DNA of 64,000 nt. Origin: an uncultured Rhodopila sp. (GTDB taxonomy: Bacteria; Pseudomonadota; Alphaproteobacteria; Acetobacterales; Acetobacteraceae). Below, in pieces: positions 57,890 through 64,000 of this stretch. A program made the translations under genes and the position numbers. The DNA lies in the NCBI RefSeq assembly GCF_903944925.1, contig NZ_CAJATU010000063.1, forward strand, positions 176,870-240,869. Reading direction: 5' to 3'. Position 1 is the stretch's first letter, and every line of letters starts with the position of its first letter. Under the pieces are notes generated by a model. That model saw only the letters and a program-made list of their open reading frames with translations. It made no database searches and was not told the origin of the DNA.

Positions 57890-58057
57890 ATGGAACGTTT
57901 CGTCGCAGAATGCAATATCAGCCGATTTGAACAAATGCTGCGTGAATCGTCCGATCCGGCCGAACGGCACTTGCTGGAAGAACTGCTGGCGGAGGAACGG
58001 GCGAAGCTGAACCGTGCCGACACAGCCGGGATAACCGAGCCGGCGGCGATCTTCTAG
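57890..58057 (+). CDS. Small soluble protein (55 residues)
   Basis: An ATG at 57890 opens a 55-codon gene with AGGTGA just upstream. It encodes a charged helical protein: MERFVAECNISRFEQML, then SSDPAERHLLEELLAEERAKL. Similar short proteins of the form ENIRHF..LL..E.DP..R..L..LL.EEE.KL occur in alphaproteobacteria; no function is known to me. No neighbour suggests a role. Confidence 0.65.
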   Translation: MERFVAECNISRFEQMLRESSDPAERHLLEELLAEERAKLNRADTAGITEPAAIF

Positions 58058-58165
58058 CGCGACCGGTAGAACGTCCGCCGTGGCGGTTTGCCCGGACCAG
58101 GGCGCGCTTGCACGCGTGGTTTGTGCCGGATAGCGTTAACCGATCCGGAACAGACGGACCTGACA

Positions 58166-59017
58166 ATGATATCTCGCCGCCAGGGGTTGATCGCCGCGGC
58201 CATGCTGTTGGCGCCTCGCGCCCGGGCGGCTCAGCCGTTGTGGCTGCAGCTTCCGCCGACGCCCGGGTTGCCGCAGCCCGAGCGCAGCGGGCATGCGCCG
58301 GTGAACGGGATCAAGGTCTGGTACGCGGTCTTTGGCCGGGGCGAACCCGTGGTCTTGCTGCACGGCGGCTTGGCCAACGCCGATTACTGGGGCCTTCAGG
58401 TGCCAGCTCTCGCCGGGGATCGCCAGGTAATCGTTCTCGACAGCCGCGGCCACGGCCGCAGCACCCGCGATGATCGTCCCTACGGCTATGACCTGATGGC
58501 CGATGACGTTGTGGCCTTGCTCGATTTCCTTGCGATCCCGAAGGCAGCGATTGTCGGCTGGAGCGATGGCGGCATCCTGGGTCTCGACCTGGCGATCCGC
58601 CATCCGGGCCGGGTGACGAAGGTGTTCGCCTTCGCCGCCAACACCGATCCGTCCGGCGTGGTGGACGGGGTGGAGAAGAACCCGACCTTTGCCGCCTTCA
58701 TTGCGCGGGCGGGCGACGAGTACCGCAGGCTGTCCGCCACCCCCGGGGAGTACGCCGCGTTCGTGCAGTCCATCAGTAAGATGTGGGCGACGCAGCCGAA
58801 CTGGACCGGCGTACAACTTTCCGTGATCAAAACGCCGATCCTGGTGGCCGACGGCGACCATGACGAGGCGATCAAGCGCCCGCATACCGAAATGATTGCG
58901 GCAAGGATTCCAGGGGCCGGGCTGCTGATTCTGCCGTGGACAAGCCATTTCTCCTTCCTCCAGGACCCCGGCCAGTTCACCTGGCACGTGCAGCATTTCC
59001 TGTCGCAGAAACCGTAG
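58166..59017 (+). CDS. Exported alpha/beta hydrolase
   Basis: About 283 residues with a signal peptide (SRRQGLIAAAMLLAPRARA); the SRRQ start recalls a twin-arginine motif. The fold shows VVLLHGGLANADYWG (oxyanion hole), the nucleophile serine in IVGWSDGGILGLDL, DGDHDEAIK with the acid residue and WTSHFSFLQDP with the histidine. The family includes haloperoxidase-like and epoxide-hydrolase-like enzymes; the substrate is unknown. Confidence 0.88.
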   Translation: MISRRQGLIAAAMLLAPRARAAQPLWLQLPPTPGLPQPERSGHAPVNGIKVWYAVFGRGEPVVLLHGGLANADYWGLQVPALAGDRQVIVLDSRGHGRSTRDDRPYGYDLMADDVVALLDFLAIPKAAIVGWSDGGILGLDLAIRHPGRVTKVFAFAANTDPSGVVDGVEKNPTFAAFIARAGDEYRRLSATPGEYAAFVQSISKMWATQPNWTGVQLSVIKTPILVADGDHDEAIKRPHTEMIAARIPGAGLLILPWTSHFSFLQDPGQFTWHVQHFLSQKP

Positions 59018-59093
59018 CGGCACCGCGCAATACAGTGGTATCGCCATAGGGTCGGGATTTCCCTGACGGCCGGCTTTACCGATTGTTCAATGT

Positions 59094-59909
59094 TTGCCAG
59101 GTCACCCCGCCACGGCGGCCGAACCCGGGCCAGCCCGCAGCCCCTTGTCGCGAAAGCTGGCGCATTTCGCTCCGCTTTCAGAAGAAGATATGCGTGCCCT
59201 CGACGCCGCCGGCAGCCGCGAGGAACAATTCGATGCGAGGCAGGACATCGTGCGTGAGGGCGCTGTCCCGCATGCCGTGTTCGTGCTGCAGGCGGGACTG
59301 GCGTGCCGCTACCGCATCCTGCGCGACGGGCGCCGGCAGATCACCAGCTTCCTCATCCCGGGCGATATCTGCGACCTGTATGTCTTCCTGCTGCGGCGGA
59401 TGGATCATTCCATCGGCGCCATCACACCGGTCCGCCTCACCAACATCGCCTGGCAGGATGTCGTTGATCTGACCTTGCATCGTCCCCGCGTCGCCACGGC
59501 GCTGTGGTGGAGCGGCCTGCAAGAGGAAGCCATCCTGCGCGAACGCATCGTCGCCCTGGGGCGGCGCGACGCGCGCGGGCGAGTTGCCTATCTGCTGTGC
59601 GAGCTGTTCTGGCGGCATAAGCTCGTCGGGCTGGCCGAAGACCACCTGGTGACCCTGCCGCTGACGCAGAACGACCTGGCGGATGCGCTCGGGCTGACGC
59701 CGGTCCATGTCAACCGGGTCCTGCAAGAGTTCCGGCGCAACGGCCTGCTAAGTCTGGAGCAGCGCACACTGACCCTGCACGACTTGCAACGTCTTCAACA
59801 GATCGCGGAGATCAGGCAGGATTACCTGCACCTCGGCGGAGTCCCTGAAATCGTCTCAAGCTATTTTGATCGGCAGCAGCATTTGCTGCACGAGAGACAG
59901 GGTGACTAA
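59094..59909 (+). CDS. Crp/Fnr-family transcriptional regulator
   Basis: A 271-residue regulator with a TTG start at 59094 (no better start is visible before PLSRKLAHFAPLSEEDM). The N-terminal cyclic-nucleotide-binding-like barrel includes QDIVREGAVPHAVFVLQAGL and ITSFLIPGDICDLY. The C-terminal helix-turn-helix is LPLTQNDLADALGLTPVHVNRVLQEFRRNGL. It lacks the cysteine cluster of Fnr, so it is probably CRP/FixK-type. Targets are unknown; the phasin gene downstream is a possible one. Confidence 0.92.
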   Translation: MPGHPATAAEPGPARSPLSRKLAHFAPLSEEDMRALDAAGSREEQFDARQDIVREGAVPHAVFVLQAGLACRYRILRDGRRQITSFLIPGDICDLYVFLLRRMDHSIGAITPVRLTNIAWQDVVDLTLHRPRVATALWWSGLQEEAILRERIVALGRRDARGRVAYLLCELFWRHKLVGLAEDHLVTLPLTQNDLADALGLTPVHVNRVLQEFRRNGLLSLEQRTLTLHDLQRLQQIAEIRQDYLHLGGVPEIVSSYFDRQQHLLHERQGD

Positions 59910-60155
59910 ATCCGCGATCTATTTACCAATTATTTGGACAAGCCTGGCCGCTGGAAATGCCGAAAGGAATCGGCAGACTTCGTGCAAAACGGCGCATTTG
60001 AGCAAAAAACTGATCCAGTATAATGACCCGCCGCCGATAACCTGCGACGTGTTGACGAAGAGACGCGACAACTATCCGCGGCACAGCGGAAGCAGGAACC
60101 CTCAAGAAATCCGACTCCGGAGCAGCCGCTCCGGCGCAAGCAGTTCCGGCAGGGG

Positions 60156-60644
60156 ATGACCATGCAGAGCGCAGCAGACCGAAACCGCGAGTTCTACGCC
60201 GAAGACAACGGCCGCGCCGGCAATGTCGCCTATCTGACTGCCCGGAGCGCCGAAGCATTGCTGGGAAAAGCCAAGGAGGCCGCCGGCGCCGGGGCGCGCA
60301 AGTTGATGCGGGACGCGGTGGAGGCCGCCACGCTCTACCAGCAGATGCTGGTGGACAGCGTGAACACCATGACGATGGCGCGCGAGTCCTGCCTGGGATT
60401 CGCAAACGCCTTAAATCAGGTGCAGTTTCTTTATCTTGATACGCTGCGGCGTGCGGGCCGCCACGATGGGCGGCGATCATACCTGGATTTTTTGCACTGC
60501 CGCAGCCTGGTAGATATTGCAGAATTGCAAAGGGATGTCTATCAGGGCACGGTGAAGGATGCCGTTGAGATCAGTACTTCGGCATTGCGGATCATGGGGG
60601 AGGCAAGCCGGGATGCGATTGCGCCGCTGCGGGAGAAAGTCTGA
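60156..60644 (+). CDS. Phasin-like protein
   Basis: A 162-residue, mostly helical protein. Its centre (LMRDAVEAATLYQQMLVDSVNTMTMARESCLGFANALNQVQ) and tail (KDAVEISTSALRIMGEASRDAIAPL) resemble phasins of the PhaP type, which coat polyhydroxyalkanoate granules. No PHA synthase gene is present in the window. Assignment to the family is moderate, as phasins are poorly conserved. Confidence 0.65.
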   Translation: MTMQSAADRNREFYAEDNGRAGNVAYLTARSAEALLGKAKEAAGAGARKLMRDAVEAATLYQQMLVDSVNTMTMARESCLGFANALNQVQFLYLDTLRRAGRHDGRRSYLDFLHCRSLVDIAELQRDVYQGTVKDAVEISTSALRIMGEASRDAIAPLREKV

Positions 60645-60725
60645 CCCCGAAGGCGCCGAATGCAACCGGCAGGCCGGTCAGAGAGTTGTTGGCTAAAATC
60701 ATATTTAACAAGGAAGGGGACGTTC

Positions 60726-61037
60726 ATGGCGGCCGCGAGCAGGCACGGAGCGACGGTTCGTGCAACACTGTGCGAAATCGAGCGAGGGCTGTTCTACACG
60801 ACGTTTATCGGCTGCGGTCCGGGCTCGGACCTGAATCAGGTGTCCCAATATCAGGTTGTGACCAGCGCGGCGGAGGCGCGGCGCATCGTCGAGAAAGACT
60901 GTCTTGCCCTGGGCTACGGCAGCGTCGTCTGGGCCGATGCGCTGGTGGTTCCACCTTCGCACCAGGAGCACGAGCACGGCTGGCCGCCCGTGGCCGCCGC
61001 TGAGAGCCCACAGGCCGCCAAACCCTACGCGCATTAG
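60726..61037 (+). CDS. Hypothetical protein, 103 residues
   Basis: Starts at the ATG 60726. It has ATLCEIERGLFYTTFIGCGP and ASSEARR-like acidic helices (TSAAEARRIVEKDCLALGYG), then a His-rich stretch (PPSHQEHEHGWPP). No family recognised. It follows the phasin-like gene by 81 bp on the same strand, and an inverted repeat terminates it. Confidence 0.6.
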   Translation: MAAASRHGATVRATLCEIERGLFYTTFIGCGPGSDLNQVSQYQVVTSAAEARRIVEKDCLALGYGSVVWADALVVPPSHQEHEHGWPPVAAAESPQAAKPYAH

Positions 61038-61046
61038 AGGCCGGTG

Positions 61047-61077
61047 CTGCTCTGCGCCCCGGGCAGGCGCAGAGCAG
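61047..61077. terminator. Bidirectional hairpin between converging genes
   Basis: CTGCTCTGCGCC (61047-61058) is an exact inverted repeat of GGCGCAGAGCAG (61066-61077) with a 7-nt loop. It lies between the stops of the hypothetical protein (61037) and the FAD monooxygenase (61086). No T-run follows on the plus side, so it may stabilise the 3' ends rather than terminate. Confidence 0.6.
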
Positions 61078-61085
61078 ATCGTTGA

Positions 61086-62429
61086 TTACGCCGCAGCCAT
61101 TTCTTGTTGCACGCGCCTCGCCACATCGGGATCCCGCAAAGCGCTGCCCGGCTTCAGCAGGTGCCGCACTTCCAGCAATAGTTTGTGGATGTCCGGCTCT
61201 CGCGCGGCCAGGCTGGTGAGGGCGGCCTGAAATTTCAGTCCGGCTTCGAAATCGGGCGGCCGATCGCCGGTGGTTTGCGGGTAGACGAAGTCGGCGGTGG
61301 CGACGCCCCATGGCGTATCGAGCACCGGCTGGATTTCGGCGAAGAATGCTGTTGCGAGCTGCGCCAGGACGTCGCCGGTTCCGGCCAACCGGGACAGCAG
61401 CCGCTTCAGGATGGCAGCTTCGATAGCGGCCACGCTCATGCCCTGGCCGAACGCCGGATTGAAGCGGCAGACGGCATCGCCAATCGGCAAAAGACCGCGC
61501 GGAAAACTCTCGAGTCGCTCGAAATGGCGCCGGACGCTGGCGGGGAAGGCGAAGCGCATGATGTCACCCTCGATCCGGCCGCGGGAAATCGCGTCGTAGA
61601 TCGTCGGTGTGCGCAGTTGGCGGGCAAACTCCATGAAGCCATCGATATCGGCTGGCGCCGCGTCGCCATGTGCCCCGGCCAGCGCCAGCATCCAGCGTCC
61701 GCCTTCGATCGGGAACAGCACGGCGCCGCGGCCGTCGATTCGCGGGTCGGGAAAGGTGACGACGCCTTTCCAGCCGGGCGTTGCCGCCTCCGGCAGGGTA
61801 AAGACGGCGCTGGTGTATCGCATGTCGATGCCGATGGAGGTCTCCGGTGGCAACGCCAGGCCGCGGGCCTTCAGAAACGTGGTGGTCGCCGCCCCGAGTC
61901 CCGTCGCATCCACCACCAGATCGGCGGGCAGCGTTTCGGCGCCGCCGGCGGTGGAGTCGCAGCGAACGCCTGAGGCCGCCCCGTCCGGCGCGGCGGCGAT
62001 GTCGCGTGCGCGGCAGTGCGACGCGATGCTGACGTTTCGCAGTTGCTGCACCCGCCCGCGCACCACCTGCTCAAGCAGCGGACGCGACATGGCATAGACG
62101 CTCATGCCGAAATCGCGCTGCGGAAACGGATCGTATCCGGGCTGTTCGACCCTGGTGTCGAAGCCGGCATCCAACTGGACCGCGCCGGCCGCGGCGAGGT
62201 CGCGGTCGAAGCCGGGGAACAGTTCTTCCAGCGCCTGTTGTCCGCCGGCCAGCAGCACGTGCAAATGCTTGCCTTGCGGCACCCCGGACCGCGAGGCGGC
62301 CTGCGGCGGCAGCTCGTCGCGATCCAGCACGGTGACCCGCGCGAAATAATCGGACAACGCCGCGGCCGCCGTCAGGCCGGCCAAACCGGCGCCGATGACG
62401 ACCGCCTGTTCGCCAATCGAGTTGGACAT
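61086..62429 (-). CDS. FAD-dependent oxidoreductase/monooxygenase (epoxidase LasC-like)
   Basis: About 447 residues with an N-terminal Rossmann motif (QAVVIGAGLAGLTAAAALSDYF), the central DVVDATGLGAATTTFL-type motif (DLVVDATGLGAATTTF), and the GD segment LLPIGDAVCRFNPAFGQGMSVAAIEA. The ATG at 62429 has GGAG upstream. Substrate unknown. It is divergent from the patatin gene with about 164 bp between them. Confidence 0.85.
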   Translation of the reverse strand: MSNSIGEQAVVIGAGLAGLTAAAALSDYFARVTVLDRDELPPQAASRSGVPQGKHLHVLLAGGQQALEELFPGFDRDLAAAGAVQLDAGFDTRVEQPGYDPFPQRDFGMSVYAMSRPLLEQVVRGRVQQLRNVSIASHCRARDIAAAPDGAASGVRCDSTAGGAETLPADLVVDATGLGAATTTFLKARGLALPPETSIGIDMRYTSAVFTLPEAATPGWKGVVTFPDPRIDGRGAVLFPIEGGRWMLALAGAHGDAAPADIDGFMEFARQLRTPTIYDAISRGRIEGDIMRFAFPASVRRHFERLESFPRGLLPIGDAVCRFNPAFGQGMSVAAIEAAILKRLLSRLAGTGDVLAQLATAFFAEIQPVLDTPWGVATADFVYPQTTGDRPPDFEAGLKFQAALTSLAAREPDIHKLLLEVRHLLKPGSALRDPDVARRVQQEMAAA

Positions 62430-62593
62430 GTCTGTTTGCTCCCTGCTGGTCATAATGGCTTTGTAATAGCATGACATGCCGCGGCAGGCGTGCGCCGAAG
62501 TCGGCGTTCCGGGACGCCGATCAGCAAATTGTGAGATTGCTGTTGCGTCGAATGTGCGACCCAGGCGCCGTTGCGTTTTGCCGGAGCCAAACG

Positions 62594-63673
62594 ATGCCCG
62601 ATCATATCCCGACCGTATCGCTTGCCTTGCAGGGCGGCGGTTCCCATGGCGCCTTCACCTGGGGCGTGCTCGACCGCCTGCTGCAGGAAGTCGCAGCCCG
62701 CCGGCTGAAGTTCGCAGCGGTCAGCGGCACCAGCGCGGGCGCGTTCAATGCGGCGCTGACCGTCAGCGGATTGGTTCTGGGTGGGGCGGATCTTGCGCGG
62801 CGGAAACTGGAGGATTTTTGGCGGGCGGTGTCTCGGGGCGGCTTTCTGGGCGGCAACGGGCTGTTCTTCGGCGAACCCGGACCGTTGGGTTTCAATCTCG
62901 ATTTCTCCCCCGTCGCCATCGCGCTCGAGGCGATCGGCCTTGTGGTTTCACCCTATACCAACCCGTTTTATACCGATGCGCTTTCGCCGATTGTTGCTGC
63001 TGCGTTTCCACCGGCAGATCTCGCGGCGCTGAATGCGGCGGCGGAGCCGCGGTTGTTCATTACGGCGACCGATGTCACCAGCAACGGCCGGGCGATCTTT
63101 TCGCAGCCGGACATTTCTGTCGACTCGCTGCGGGCGTCCGGCTGCCTGCCGACGGATTTCAAGACGGTGACCATCGGCGGCGTGCCATACTGGGACGGTG
63201 GCTATCTCGGCAATCCGTCCTTGTCCCCGCTGCTGGATTTCTCGCAGGACCTGCTGCTGGTGCTGGTCAATCCGTTCCACCGGGACAACATGCCCCCGGT
63301 CACCGCGCCCGGCATCCTGGATCGTCTGAACGAGATCACCTTCAACGCTTCGGTGGTGCTGGAGGTGAATGCGATCGAGGCGGTCAACAGCCTGCTGGCG
63401 GAACTCGCGGCGTCAGGCATTTCGTATCGCGGACGGTACAAGCCCGTGAGGCTGCATGCCATTTCGGATCCGGCGTTTTTGGCAGGGCTCGGGTTCGTTT
63501 CGAAGAACAGCACGTCATGGAGCCTGCTGTCCGCGCTGCGGGAGGCCGGCTACAAGGCGGCGGACGCGTGGGTCGACGCGCATCTGGGCAAGGTGGGCGA
63601 GCGGTCTTCGGTCGATGTCAAGGCGGAGCTGACGCACCGGGTGATGCAGGCGAAGCTGCCGCCACATCAGTGA
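62594..63673 (+). CDS. Patatin-like phospholipase
   Basis: A 359-residue lipid acyl hydrolase. It has the oxyanion glycine-rich GGGSHGAFTWGVL, the nucleophile elbow GTSAGAFNAAL and the aspartate of the Ser-Asp dyad in WDGGYLGNPSL. The ATG at 62594 is preferred because upstream in-frame sequence overlaps the divergent monooxygenase gene. Phospholipase A or esterase activity is expected from the family. Confidence 0.92.
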   Translation: MPDHIPTVSLALQGGGSHGAFTWGVLDRLLQEVAARRLKFAAVSGTSAGAFNAALTVSGLVLGGADLARRKLEDFWRAVSRGGFLGGNGLFFGEPGPLGFNLDFSPVAIALEAIGLVVSPYTNPFYTDALSPIVAAAFPPADLAALNAAAEPRLFITATDVTSNGRAIFSQPDISVDSLRASGCLPTDFKTVTIGGVPYWDGGYLGNPSLSPLLDFSQDLLLVLVNPFHRDNMPPVTAPGILDRLNEITFNASVVLEVNAIEAVNSLLAELAASGISYRGRYKPVRLHAISDPAFLAGLGFVSKNSTSWSLLSALREAGYKAADAWVDAHLGKVGERSSVDVKAELTHRVMQAKLPPHQ

Positions 63674-63911
63674 GACAGGAGCACGGATCAATATCGAAAC
63701 CCGCATGGTCCGGTCCGGCCTTCAGCCTGCTTGACACGGCACTTCCCTACCTCATCCATGGTCTCGATCGGATATCGTTGCTACAACAACAGGGTTATGT
63801 AATCAATCCGGCATCACGTGAGGGCCAGGGCAATCGGGTGAATGAGTACGTGACAAACCGCTAAAGTGCTGAATCTATGCCAATCCTCGATTCGCTGAGC
63901 GGGGAACGGCA

Positions 63912-64000
63912 ATGGACGGCGCGACAACGGACTGCGGTGCATTCGACGAAACGGTCGTCTTTTTGAGTCATTTCAAGGACCTGCGCGACCCGCGCCAGCA
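63912..64000 (+). mobile_element. ISAs1-family transposase, N-terminal fragment cut by window edge
   Basis: An ATG at 63912 opens a frame reading MDGATTDCGAFDETVVFLSH, continuing FKDLRDPRQ to the window edge. The FLSHFKDLRDPRQ sequence is the signature start of ISAs1-family transposases (DDE_Tnp_1-associated domain, as in E. coli H-repeat proteins). Terminal inverted repeats could not be identified with confidence. The 63674-63911 spacer contains no other gene. Confidence 0.75.

Noticed and set aside
62476..63864. Overlapping second frame (462 codons) over the patatin gene
   Set aside because: The patatin frame holds the catalytic motifs; the other frame has no recognised features.

Overview
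The window is GC-rich (roughly two-thirds G+C by eye), gene-dense DNA from an alphaproteobacterium. The ybgC-tolQRAB-pal block directly downstream of ruvAB, the YcgN cysteine-cluster protein, the DUF2336 protein next to a diguanylate cyclase, and the phasin-like and Crp/FixK-like genes fit Rhodospirillales, most likely Acetobacteraceae. This is inference from gene content and order; no rRNA or tRNA gene is present to confirm it.

Layout. 1-625: 5' part of a DjlA/TerB-like gene (minus). 761-2455: a plus-strand pair matching the two halves of mammalian D-glutamate cyclase. 2488-9138: a minus-strand operon with a BMP-type nucleoside/simple-sugar ABC transporter, a nucleoside deaminase and a class III aminotransferase. 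9242-12644: phosphoglucomutase and a GMC oxidoreductase. 12689-14089: a stress cluster (DUF892 ferritin-like protein, glycine-zipper protein, KGG-repeat protein). 14261-17016: MFS exporter, YceI protein, RutF-type flavin reductase. 17125-23138: an accessory stretch with a secreted orphan protein, a type II restriction-modification pair, a PIN-toxin locus whose toxin is frameshifted, a branched-chain amino-acid binding protein and a HipBA module. 23135-26570: trehalose-6-phosphate synthase and two tandem paralogous beta-helix proteins. 26925-34443: signalling genes (DUF2336, GGDEF protein, a 1294-residue double-kinase hybrid protein). 34461-38529: DapA-like aldolase, YcgN, SYLF-domain protein and a polar amino-acid transporter lacking a local ATPase.

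38651-45603 is the housekeeping core: pal, tolB, tolA, tolR, tolQ, ybgC, ruvB and ruvA, all on the minus strand. Together they encode outer-membrane constriction and Holliday-junction branch migration. Palindromic repeats sit in three of the spacers. 45850-53055 holds small envelope proteins, a fatty-acid desaturase, a Bfd/bacterioferritin pair, a GlxA-type regulator with its cysteine hydrolase, an MBL-fold protein and a hydroxyisobutyryl-CoA hydrolase-like protein. 53314-58057: hydrolase, HcaT-like MFS, DUF4112, GNAT, RsmB-type rRNA methyltransferase and a 55-residue orphan. 58166-63673: exported hydrolase, Crp-family regulator, phasin-like protein, FAD monooxygenase and patatin. The window closes inside the start of an ISAs1-family transposase.

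The most unusual points are the split D-glutamate cyclase operon, the restriction-modification genes overlapping by 152 bp next to a decaying toxin locus, the tandem beta-helix duplication, the KGG/DUF892 stress cluster, and a dispersed family of paired palindromes (five sites). I found no CRISPR array, prophage, tRNA or rRNA. No wholly new system could be demonstrated from sequence alone.
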